A stretch of 64,000 nt of DNA, from the NCBI GenBank assembly GCA_963727415.1, contig CAVSGF010000010.1, forward strand, positions 124,001 through 188,000. Direction: 5' to 3'. The translations under genes and the position numbers were made by a program. Each line of letters starts with the position of its first letter. The first letter of the stretch is position 1. This document shows positions 47,137 to 55,534 of this stretch, one piece after another. The DNA comes from DASQPR01 sp963727415 (GTDB taxonomy: Bacteria; Actinomycetota; Actinomycetes; Mycobacteriales; Micromonosporaceae). The notes under the pieces were generated by a model. It worked only from the letters and a program-made list of their open reading frames with translations, was not told where the DNA came from and searched no databases.

Positions 47137-48099
47137 TCAAACGTCGCTGACCGCCGTGGCCTTGGCATGCTCGTACGCCACCTCGACGAACATCTTGCGG
47201 TGATAGTCAAGGAACACTAGGTCGATCGAGTGCTTCGGATGCGTCTTTAGCGATCCAGTGCGAGCCCCTGTCAGCACCAGATCTGCGTTGATGGCGATCT
47301 CGCCGTTATCGAATAGAACGTGGCAGTTCGGACATAGGCACAACATGTTGCTCCGAACATCCGGCCCGTCATGCGGGCTGCCGAGGGGCTGAATGTGCGC
47401 CCCTTCCGAGTAGCCCTGGCCTCGGACGGTGAGCCGGGTGCCGCACATCTGGCATGTGTGGTCGTGCAGGCCCTTGACCGAGTCCGCGATGGCGCTCGAT
47501 CGAATCACGCGCTGAACGGTTGACAGCCGCCGACCCGGAGCTTCGGTCCCGTCCAGGTCATGGCCGTCCGGACGCTCCTTGCGCTCCGTATCATTCTCGT
47601 CTGCCTCGATCGGGTCCCCGGCCAGCTGGACCATCCGGAATTGGCAAACCGCGAAGCCACTTTGGCCTCTCTCGGTCCACCAACTCTCCACCCGAAACAG
47701 GCCGTCGTAGCGGAACCCAGCGCTAGGAGCGAACGGCGAGTCAGGGTTCCGGCCCCGAACGACCCGCACCGGCCGACCCGTGAGCGAACTTGTCATCAAC
47801 GCGGCGTTGCCGCTTGCGTCGATTGACTGGTCAGCGACCTGTTTACCGGTATTCGGGTCGCGACCTCCGTGGCCGGTGTAGACGATCCACGAGCCGTGGT
47901 CTTGGTCGTCTTCATATCCTCCGGACACAACGATTGATCCTCCGGACACAACGATTGACTCGGCTCCAAGCTTGGCCGTTCCGCAGATCCCTGCCTGCAA
48001 TTGGCGATGGACTCGTGCAGCCGCCAACTCCGCTCTGTTCGTGTAGGTCGATCCCGCAGGTTGTCCAGGAATCTCGCCGTACCCTTCAAATCCGCCCAT
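47137..48099 (-). CDS. SRA (YDG)-HNH endonuclease, modification-dependent restriction type
   Basis: 320 residues. Residues about 5-155 are an SRA/SAD domain (AELAAARVHRQLQAGICGTA, VVSGGYEDDQDHGSWIVYTG, GRPVRVVRG), which in this superfamily flips out 5-methylcytosine. Residues about 200-275 are an HNH nuclease with a zinc site (CQMCGTRL, YSEGAHIQPLGSPHDGPDVR, SNMLCLCPNCHVLFDNGEI). SRA-HNH proteins such as ScoMcrA cut modified DNA. A 21-bp tandem duplication inserts seven residues in the base-pocket loop (IVVSGGSIVVSGG), which may affect activity. It stands alone, with no methyltransferase nearby, as expected for type IV restriction. Confidence 0.88.
   Translation of the reverse strand: MGGFEGYGEIPGQPAGSTYTNRAELAAARVHRQLQAGICGTAKLGAESIVVSGGSIVVSGGYEDDQDHGSWIVYTGHGGRDPNTGKQVADQSIDASGNAALMTSSLTGRPVRVVRGRNPDSPFAPSAGFRYDGLFRVESWWTERGQSGFAVCQFRMVQLAGDPIEADENDTERKERPDGHDLDGTEAPGRRLSTVQRVIRSSAIADSVKGLHDHTCQMCGTRLTVRGQGYSEGAHIQPLGSPHDGPDVRSNMLCLCPNCHVLFDNGEIAINADLVLTGARTGSLKTHPKHSIDLVFLDYHRKMFVEVAYEHAKATAVSDV
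47917..47958. repeat. 21-bp perfect tandem duplication in the SRA domain
   Basis: Units 47917-47937 and 47938-47958 (TCCTCCGGACACAACGATTG plus A) are identical. The duplication keeps the frame and doubles the VVSGG loop. Confidence 0.9.
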
Positions 48100-48450
48100 T
48101 ACGCAATCTTGGCTTGTTGATGCCGCAAGGTTCTACTACCCGTACAGGCAAACGATTTTGGCCCAGCTCGCCAGCCCATGGGCAAGTTGCCCGCGCTCTG
48201 CCAACTCATCGCCAATGGCGTAACCGGCAGTGGTCACCTGGATCCCGCTAAGGCATCGAAGCTCGCGATCGGCGCCAACGGATGGCCGTATCGTCCAGCA
48301 CCACGTTGAGCCGGGTCCACTGGTCGGCTTCCGCCCGCGTGTGTCCCCCGGCCGCCCGCCGAATCGAGCAAGCGCCGGCCTGGACAAACTGCACCAGTGT
48401 AAGCATCGAGATATTGGCTTCTTGGTTTCGACCTTTGGTAGGGCCGTTGG
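48100..48450. other. Gap between the SRA-HNH and DMT genes; possible broken small gene
   Basis: 351 bp. On the minus strand a frame from about 48,410 (MLTLVQFVQAGACSIRRAAG, then EADQWTRLNVVLDDTAIRWR) shifts near 48,265 into RELRCLSGIQVTTAGYAIGD and ELAERGQLAHGLASWAKIVC, ending at 48136. The joined 110-residue product has acceptable codon bias but no family I recognise. It may be a decayed gene or chance. The promoter of the permease gene should also lie here. Confidence 0.3.
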
Positions 48451-49401
48451 GTGCTTGGTGTCGGATTAGCTCTGCTGTCGGCATTCCTGTTCGCGGCGTC
48501 CTCGGCGATGGAGCAGCACGCCGTGGCCGTGACCTCGGAGTCGCCGTCAGGGCGCCGTGCGTTCTCGGCCAGGCTTTTCCTGCCCGTGGTCAAGCTCATG
48601 AAGCGGCTCTTCACCAACAAGCTGTTCCTGGTCGGGACGGCCGCGAACGTCATCGGATCTCTCGTTCAGGCCGCCGCGCTGCACTTCACGTCGCTCGCCA
48701 CGGTACAGCTGATCTTCGTAACCGAACTGGTCTTCGCGCTGCCTCTGGGCGGGTACTTCGACCGGCAGTGGCCCGGCGTGCGAGGCTGGCTCGGAAGCCT
48801 CGCGATCTCCGGCGGCCTGGTCGTGTTCTTTCTGGTTCCCGGGGTTCAGCCGGCCGAGGGCACGCCGGACCGAGGCCGCGCGGTGATCGCCGCGATTGCG
48901 CTGCTGATCCTGGCCGCGGTGCTCGTCGTCGGCGCACGAAATCGCCGCAACCTGGCGCATACGCTGATGATTTCGGTTGCCAGCGGGCTCTGCTACGCCA
49001 ACAGCGCGATGTTGATGAAGCTCACCCTTGACGACTTGCTGACGAAAGGGATTGCGGGAACCGCGGCGGACTGGCCGGGCTACCTGCTCATCCTGGCGAA
49101 CGTTGGCGGCTTCGTGGCCGAGCAGGAAGCCTTCGCAGGCGGCTCACTCGCCCCGGCATTCTCCGTCATGACGATCACGAACCCAGTCACCAGCTACCTG
49201 CTGGGCGTATACGCATTCGGCGCAACGGTCCCCTCGAGCATCGGGGCAATGGCGGCCTTGGCCGGCGCCGGAACCCTGATCATCTCCGGTGTCGTCGTTC
49301 TCGCGAACTCGCCCGTGGTTCGCAGGCAAATGGCCGCGAGCCCCGAAAGCGAGCGCGCCCGCCCGGCGGGAGAGTCGCCATCGCCAGCGGAGGCCACGTG
49401 A
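48451..49401 (+). CDS. DMT (EamA-like) family permease
   Basis: 316 residues from GTG 48451. Nine or ten hydrophobic segments with the DMT layout: GVGLALLSAFLFAASSAMEQ, AANVIGSLVQAAALHFTSLA, VQLIFVTELVFALPLGGYFD, LAISGGLVVFFLVPG, LAPAFSVMTITNPVTSYLLG, AALAGAGTLIISGVVVLANS. The FVTELVFALPL and ITNPVTSYLLG segments are typical of the actinobacterial group annotated as DMT family transporter. Substrate unknown. The stop TGA overlaps the GTG of the integrase remnant. Confidence 0.88.
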   Translation: MLGVGLALLSAFLFAASSAMEQHAVAVTSESPSGRRAFSARLFLPVVKLMKRLFTNKLFLVGTAANVIGSLVQAAALHFTSLATVQLIFVTELVFALPLGGYFDRQWPGVRGWLGSLAISGGLVVFFLVPGVQPAEGTPDRGRAVIAAIALLILAAVLVVGARNRRNLAHTLMISVASGLCYANSAMLMKLTLDDLLTKGIAGTAADWPGYLLILANVGGFVAEQEAFAGGSLAPAFSVMTITNPVTSYLLGVYAFGATVPSSIGAMAALAGAGTLIISGVVVLANSPVVRRQMAASPESERARPAGESPSPAEAT

Positions 49402-49805
49402 TTATTCACCTGACGGCGTTCTTCGGCTGCCTTTATTACGCAGCCCTACGCTCGGCAGAGGCATCACACCTCACCGAACAACGACTACGAACGGCCGGCA
49501 GTCGCTGGGGGCTGGGGATGCTCCACCTATCGGGCACGCTGCTGAGCGTCGGCAAGGAATAGCCCGCCGTGGGCGACGTGTTCGAGCAGGGCGGCCTCAA
49601 ACACCGCAGCAAGCGCGCCACACGGGATGTGCCGGTCTCCCCGGAATTGGCGCGGCTTCTCGATCGCCACATCGCGGAGTTCTCGCCCGGACGGGAGCGC
49701 AGGCTTTTGTCACCCGCCGCGGGCCGTACGGGGCATGGAAGCCGAACCTCGGCCGGCCGTTGGCTAACAATGCCCACACCACACCGCTTGGCGGAGGGCA
49801 CGTGA
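49398..49805 (+). pseudogene. Tyrosine integrase remnant
   Basis: The frame reads VIIHLTAFFGCLYYAALRSA (box I, with the catalytic Arg), EASHLTEQRL, SRWGLGMLHLSGTLLSVGKE, then a TAG stop at about 49,560 and on in the same frame with VFEQGGLKHRSKRATRDVPV and SPELARLLDRHIAEFSPGRE. This matches the middle of actinomycete phage/ICE integrases (usually GKEWTDSG...RGLKHR). The N-terminal arm-binding domain and the HxxR/Tyr boxes are missing. It is a dead fragment, 670 bp from tRNA-Tyr. Confidence 0.85.
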
Positions 49806-49896
49806 GAATGCGCTGACCCCGACGCAAGTCAAGTCACCACTCGCGAAACGCCCGTACGACCTTCGGCTCGCGGTGGCGCTCCGACAGCCGAATACA

Positions 49897-49955
49897 TCGA
49901 ACCCTCGTACAGCCTCCCGCGACGATGCGTGATCAACCGCTAGAACCACTCCGTC
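49897..49955 (-). pseudogene. Possible decayed tRNA-Tyr-like sequence
   Basis: On the plus strand TCGAACCCTCGTA, GCGACGA and GAACCACTC recur in the same order as in tRNA-Tyr (TCGAACCTTCGTA, GCGACGG, GACCACTCG), and the distance from TCGAACC to the last block is 46 nt in both. Stems no longer pair. It could be a former attachment-site copy or coincidence. Confidence 0.3.
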
Positions 49956-49979
49956 GAGGACGACCCGATAATCAAGTAC

Positions 49980-50417
49980 ATGACCGACTCGCACGACCTC
50001 ACGAAATCCTTCTACGAATGTCCGGACTTCCAGATCTGGTGGCGGTGGAAGGAAGGGGTCGAATACTGGGAAGGCGCCCGCGGCGTGTCCTTCATGGCCG
50101 GGTGGGGCGTCAAGCCCTACGCGATGCCTGTGCCTTCGGCCTCGTCCTGGGATGCAGCCGTTCCCGACTGGCTTCGCGGCCGCCACTCAGAGGTAACCGA
50201 ACGGCTGCGACGTCATAGCGGCCATCTGGTCGAGGAGACCGACCAACGTTACGGTGTCCCGGTGGTCATGGAAGGCGACCCAGGACAACCACGACATGAC
50301 CCCATGAAGGCCACGACGGCCGTCACAGACTGTGACCGCTGGCACCAACGCAAGATCATCGTGGACACGTATTGGACACAGCAACCCAGATTCAATGGTC
50401 GGAGTGAGATCGAGTGA
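49980..50417 (+). CDS. Hypothetical protein
   Basis: 145 residues starting MTDSHDLTKSFYECPDFQIW then WRWKEGVEYWEGARGVSFMA. Third codon positions are GC-rich as in real genes and a good terminator follows the stop (50425-50468), but no ribosome-binding site is seen before ATG 49980 and the open frame extends 12 codons upstream without a start. Trp/Tyr-rich N-terminal half; no family recognised. It may be the surviving 3' part of a larger gene of the integrated element. Confidence 0.5.
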   Translation: MTDSHDLTKSFYECPDFQIWWRWKEGVEYWEGARGVSFMAGWGVKPYAMPVPSASSWDAAVPDWLRGRHSEVTERLRRHSGHLVEETDQRYGVPVVMEGDPGQPRHDPMKATTAVTDCDRWHQRKIIVDTYWTQQPRFNGRSEIE

Positions 50418-50424
50418 GAAATGC

Positions 50425-50468
50425 GAAACGGCCTCCGGTTTGCGTTTCCGCTGGCCGGAGGCCGTTTC
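50425..50468. terminator. Bidirectional terminator between hypothetical gene and tRNA-Tyr
   Basis: Perfect 14-bp arms GAAACGGCCTCCGG and CCGGAGGCCGTTTC with a 16-nt loop. On each strand the stem ends in GTTTC, a short T-run. It serves the plus-strand gene ending at 50417 and the minus-strand tRNA-Tyr ending at 50478. Confidence 0.8.
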
Positions 50469-50477
50469 TGGTGTACG

Positions 50478-50558
50478 TGGCGGGTGAAGGGTTCGAACCT
50501 TCGTAGCTCTCGCGACGGATTTACAGTCCGCTCCCATTGACCACTCGGGCAACCCGCC
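50478..50558 (-). tRNA. tRNA-Tyr (GTA)
   Basis: 81 nt, class II. Acceptor GGCGGGT/ACCCGCC, D-arm TGCCCGAGTGGTCAATGGGA, anticodon loop CTGTAAA (GTA), long variable arm CGCGAGAGCTACG-like, T-arm GAAGGTTCGAACCCTTC, discriminator A. The flanks GTGTACG and CGTACAC are complementary and extend the acceptor stem. In Streptomyces the equivalent tRNA-Tyr is, as I recall, the SLP1 integration site. Confidence 0.96.
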
Positions 50559-50850
50559 GTACACGGGCCGTCGAGCCCCGAGCATTCGGGCCTCGTCGGC
50601 GTCGCTGGAAAGGATAGCGGTAACCCCGGGGGGTTGTGCAAACGGGTACCGGCGACTCGCCGCCCGCGCCGAGGTGGCAATCTGACTAGTGCCCGTTTCG
50701 AGTCGATCGATCACCCAACGTGTCCGGCCACCGCCGAAGCTACCGAACGACGGCCGGCCCGCTGCCGGACGAACCAACGCGGAGACCAGGCCCAAGAAAC
50801 GGACACCAGCACGTACCCACGACTACGACCACGCATGAGGGAGAAGCGAC

Positions 50851-51342
50851 GTGGCGAACCCATCGTTCGACATTGTCAGCAAGGTCGACCGGCAGGAGCT
50901 GGACAACGCCGTCAACCAAGCGAGCAAAGAGATCGCCAACCGGTTCGATTTCCGCAACACCGGCGCCAGCGTCGAACTCAGCGGCGAGGAGAAGATCGCG
51001 CTCCAGGCGGAGACCGAGGAGCGCGTCCGAGCCGCCCTGGACGTGCTCAAGGAGAAACTGATCAAGCGCGGCATATCGCTGAAGTCGCTGGAGACCGGCG
51101 AGCCGCGCCAGTCCGGCAAGTCGTACAAGATCGACTGCACGATCCAGCAAGGCATCTCCTCGGAGAAGGCGAAGGCGATCAGCAAGAAGATCCGCGACGA
51201 CGGCCCGAAGGGCGTGCAGGCGCAGATTCAGGGCGACCAACTGCGGGTAACCGGCAAGAAGCGCGACGATCTGCAAGCCGTCATCGCCCTGCTCAAGCAG
51301 GCTGACCTCGGTGTGGCCCTGCAGTTCACCAACTATCGCTAG
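50851..51342 (+). CDS. yajQ: YajQ family nucleotide/c-di-GMP-binding protein
   Basis: 163 residues from GTG 50851 (GAGGGAGAAG upstream). MANPSFDIVSKVDRQELDNA, EIANRFDFRNTGASVELSGE, RGISLKSLETGEPRQSGKSY, KKIRDDGPKGVQAQIQGDQL, RVTGKKRDDLQAVIALLKQA span the whole YajQ/DUF520 double ferredoxin-like fold. Members bind nucleotides, tRNA/rRNA, and in Xanthomonas c-di-GMP. With the GGDEF/EAL gene 10 kb away a c-di-GMP link is possible but unproven. Conserved next to tRNA-Tyr in actinobacteria. Confidence 0.95.
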   Translation: MANPSFDIVSKVDRQELDNAVNQASKEIANRFDFRNTGASVELSGEEKIALQAETEERVRAALDVLKEKLIKRGISLKSLETGEPRQSGKSYKIDCTIQQGISSEKAKAISKKIRDDGPKGVQAQIQGDQLRVTGKKRDDLQAVIALLKQADLGVALQFTNYR

Positions 51343-51835
51343 CTGGCGGTCGGGCTTGCCGGCGAGTCCGCGCGGCGGACCCGCCGACAAGCACCACGGC
51401 GGACCCCGACCAGCACCACAGCGGACCCGCCGACAAGCACCACGGCGGACCCCGACCAGCACCACGGCGGACCCCGACCAGCACCACAGCGGACCCGCCG
51501 ACAAGCACCACGGCGGACCCCGACCAGCACCACAGCGAACCCGCCGACAAGCTCTGCGGCGTGACGCTCAACCATTGGCCCGGACGTTTCTGTACGGAAG
51601 GCGACAGATCCGACTCGCCCGGGGCGATTTGGTCCTTTGTGCCTGCTATGGACAAGCCTCAGACGGCGATCATGCCGCTGGCCAGGCCAACGGCTGCCGC
51701 ACCGGACGCGCCAGTCACCTGACCGGCTGACTCATCCTTCACTTCACCGGCTCGATCGCTGACACTCAGCCAAGACCGAAGCCGGGCAGATCGCCAGAAC
51801 TGTGTCGGCCGGAACCGAGACGACGGTGGTGCCGG
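51343..51835. other. yajQ-GH25 intergenic region with minisatellite
   Basis: 493 bp. The first half is an interleaved two-unit repeat (51375-51553). The remainder (51554-51835) has no supported gene. An AT-richer part before 51,836 may hold the promoter of the lysozyme gene. Confidence 0.55.
51375..51553. repeat. Two-unit minisatellite after yajQ
   Basis: Units A (24 nt, GCGGACCCGCCGACAAGCAC plus CACG) and B (22 nt, GCGGACCCCGACCAGCACCA plus CA or CG) alternate in the order A B A B B A B A', with A' decayed (GCGAACCC). The A+B period is 46 nt. Reverse-strand translation is Val/Gly/Arg/Cys-rich and not a plausible gene. Confidence 0.9.
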
Positions 51836-52795
<960 letters not shown>

Positions 52796-52872
52796 CCACC
52801 CGCGGCGACCGCCGAGCGCGCGAGCCTCGACGCAAAAGGCCGAGGCGGCTATCGCGGCAAAGGCGGAAACGC

Positions 52873-52902
52873 CGAACGGGAGGCCCAGGGGCCTCCCGTT
52901 CG
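52873..52902. terminator. Bidirectional terminator between GH25 gene and htpX
   Basis: CGAACGGGAGGCCC/GGGCCTCCCGTTCG, effectively a 13-bp stem with a 4-nt loop, 77 nt after the lysozyme stop and 24 nt after the htpX stop. Serves two convergent genes. Confidence 0.75.
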
Positions 52903-52925
52903 ATGGAACAACAGAGCGTGGATCT

Positions 52926-53802
52926 TTACCGCATGTACTGGACCGGACCGGAGTTGGCCGCCATCCGCTCCAGCCGCTCGATGCGCTGTGCCATCGGCGG
53001 GTGGGTGGCGAACAGGTTGGCCATGCCCCGGGCCCGGAACGGGTTGGCGATCATCAGGTGGGAGGTGGTCGCCACCGGGCTGTCCGGGCTAAGCGGCATC
53101 GCCCGGGCACCGGCGTCGATCTTGCGCAGGGCACTGGCCAGCGCAAGCGGGTCCTGTGACAGCTTGGCGCCGGATTCGTCGGCCTGGTACTCCCGGCTGC
53201 GGCTGATCGCCATCTGGATCAGGCCGGCCGCGAGCGGGCCGAGGATCAGCATCGCCAGAGCACCCGCGATGCCGGGGCCGTCCTCATCATCGCGAGCCGC
53301 GGAAGAACAGCGCGAACTGCGCGATGAACGTGATCATTGCGGCCAGGGCTCCGGCCACCGAGGAGATCAGGATGTCCCGGTTGTAGACGTGGGACAGCTC
53401 GTGCCCGATGACGCCGCGCAGCTCACGCGGCGTGAGCATGGCGACGATGCCCTGGGTGACGCAGACCGCGGCATTCTGCGGGTTGCGCCCGGTCGCGAAC
53501 GCGTTGGGCTGGGATGTCGGGCTCACGTACAGCCGCGGCATCGGCTTGCCGGCCGATGACGACAGCTCGCGCACCATGGCGTACAGCTGCGGGGCCTCGG
53601 CTTCGCTGACCGGCCGGGCGCCCATCGAGCGCAGCGCGATCTTGTCCGAGAAGAAGTAGGAGACGCCGTTCATGCCCAGCGCCAGGAAGAGAGCGATGAC
53701 GAGGCCGCCGGAGCCACCCAGCCAGTAGCCGACCAGGAGGATGATCGAGCTGAGCAGACCGAGCAACGCGGCCGTCTTGAGTCCGTTGTGTGATCGGTGC
53801 AC
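52926..53802 (-). CDS. htpX: HtpX-like membrane zinc metalloprotease, one frameshift
   Basis: About 291 residues. From GTG 53802 (GGAG at 6 nt): VHRSHNGLKTAALLGLLSSI, two N-terminal membrane segments, ALRSMGARPVSEAEAPQLYA, then the zinc site VIGHELSHVYNRDILISSVA (HExxH) and two more spans. One extra base near 53,286 breaks the frame (GGCTCGCGATGATGAG); the rest, DDEDGPGIAGAL and MAISRSREYQADESGAKLSQ (third zinc ligand Glu), follows in the next frame. HtpX degrades misfolded membrane proteins. Confidence 0.93.
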
Positions 53803-54025
53803 GTCTTCTCCATTCCGCCCGAGCTTGCTGGGCGCTGCATACGGGCCCGTGCTTCGACTAACGAGGCACTCGCAAGGCCCGTACGGTTCCATTCAACATC
53901 CGCTCAGATGTCCAGTCTTCCCTCCGAACCCCGGGAATAAGCTGTCACGACCCTGAGAAAACCCTGAAGATCAACGTATGTTGTCGCGCTGAGCGGCGCT
54001 CGCGAACACCCCCGGCGGGACGGTG

Positions 54026-55534
54026 TCAGCGCAGCGCCGCCGTGTCGACAACATGCAGCACCAGCTGCGGCGCGAACCCGATGACCAGGCCCGCGACGGT
54101 CACGATGGCCAGCGTCGCGACGACCGTCCACGGAATCGCCCGGACCGCCGAGGCGGCGCGCGAGACGGCCGGCCGCGGGGGCGGACCGGACGGCGTGGCG
54201 AACATCTCAGCGATCACGCGGGCGTAGTAGGCCAAACCGATCACCGCGTTGATCGCCACGATGATGGCGAGCCAGGCCGAGTCGCCGGTCAGCAGCGAGC
54301 GCACCACGACCACCTTGGCGAACAGGCCGGCGAGTCCGGGCGGCAGCCCGGCCAGGCCGATCAGCGCGAGCACGAAGACCGCGCCGAGCCAGGGACGGCG
54401 CCGGGCCAGGCCGCGGTAGTCGCTGATCATGCCGCCGTCGCCGGCGCCGCGCGCGGCGATCACCGCGCCGAACGCGGCGATCTCCAAGACCACGTAGAAC
54501 ACGGTGTACGCGAGGGTGGCGCCCACCGCCGCGACCAGCGCCTCACGGGTACGCCCGCCAGCCACCGCGAACGCGCCGAGCGGCGCCAGGATGTACCCGG
54601 CCTGCGCGATCGACGACCAGGCGAGCAACCGGACCATCCGATCTTGCCGGAGAGCGGTGATGTTGCCGATCGTCATGGTCACGACCGCGAGCGCGGCGAG
54701 GATCACGCCGGTGACCGGCAGGACCGGCCGCACCGCCAGGATCGAGACGAACAGGATCGCGATCACGCCACCGACCTTGCTGGCGGTCGACAGGTACGCG
54801 GCGATCGGCGTGGGCGCCCCGTCATAGGCGGCGGGCGCCCAGGCGTGGAACGGGACGGCGGCGATCTTGAAGGCAAGACCGGCGATGACGAGGACGGCGG
54901 CGGCCCGGGTCAGCGGCAGATCGCGCAGCGCCGGATGAGCCGCGAGGACCGCGTTGAGCCGCCCGAAGTGAAGGGCGCCGGTCACCGCGTACAGCAGGGC
55001 GGCGCCCATCAGCGTGATCGCCGACGACACCACGCTGACGACGAAGAACACGACGGCCCCCTCGGCGCTGGACACCCGGCGGCGGCGTAAGGCCACCAGC
55101 GCGTACAGCGGCAGCGTCAGGGTCTCCAACGCCACCACGAGAGTGATCAGGTCGCGTGCGTACCCGAGGACGACGCCCCCGGTCATCGAGGCGGCCAGCA
55201 GGAAGCAGTACTCCCCCGGTGGCAACCCGTCGCGGAGCAGCGCCGGTGACAGCGTCGCGACCGCGAGCGTCAGCAGGGCGATCGTCACCGCGATCAGCGC
55301 GCCGGTACGGTCGGCGACCAACGAGCATCCGTCCGGTACGCAGAACGCCCGCCGGGTATCACCGGCACCGATGATCCACGCAGCGACCGCGGTCCCGGCC
55401 GCCCCGAGGCAGGTGACGGCGAGTATCGGCACGCGCCGGCCGGGGACGATCAGGTCGGTGACGAACGCGAGCAGCGCGGTGCCGGCCGCGACGTACGCCG
55501 GGATCAGCGCGACCTGGTCGATGGTGGCGGTCAT
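54026..55534 (-). CDS. nuoN: NADH-quinone oxidoreductase subunit N
   Basis: Antiporter-like, proton-pumping subunit in the membrane arm of complex I. 502 residues with about 14 spans; conserved segments include ALETLTLPLYALVALRRRRV, FKIAAVPFHAWAPAAYDGAP and LLAWSSIAQAGYILAPLGAF, with the pump lysine in the VIAGLAFKIAAVPFH segment. Last gene of the operon; the ATG overlaps the nuoM stop by 4 nt. Frame intact. Confidence 0.95.
   Translation of the reverse strand: MTATIDQVALIPAYVAAGTALLAFVTDLIVPGRRVPILAVTCLGAAGTAVAAWIIGAGDTRRAFCVPDGCSLVADRTGALIAVTIALLTLAVATLSPALLRDGLPPGEYCFLLAASMTGGVVLGYARDLITLVVALETLTLPLYALVALRRRRVSSAEGAVVFFVVSVVSSAITLMGAALLYAVTGALHFGRLNAVLAAHPALRDLPLTRAAAVLVIAGLAFKIAAVPFHAWAPAAYDGAPTPIAAYLSTASKVGGVIAILFVSILAVRPVLPVTGVILAALAVVTMTIGNITALRQDRMVRLLAWSSIAQAGYILAPLGAFAVAGGRTREALVAAVGATLAYTVFYVVLEIAAFGAVIAARGAGDGGMISDYRGLARRRPWLGAVFVLALIGLAGLPPGLAGLFAKVVVVRSLLTGDSAWLAIIVAINAVIGLAYYARVIAEMFATPSGPPPRPAVSRAASAVRAIPWTVVATLAIVTVAGLVIGFAPQLVLHVVDTAALR

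Noticed and set aside
49764..50186. A 140-residue minus-strand gene opposite the hypothetical gene at 49980
   Set aside because: Codon bias favours the plus-strand frame and the terminator follows that frame's stop; the minus frame also crosses the integrase remnant.
51375..51553. A CRISPR array
   Set aside because: The units abut without unique spacers and alternate between 24 and 22 nt; there are no cas genes. It is a minisatellite.
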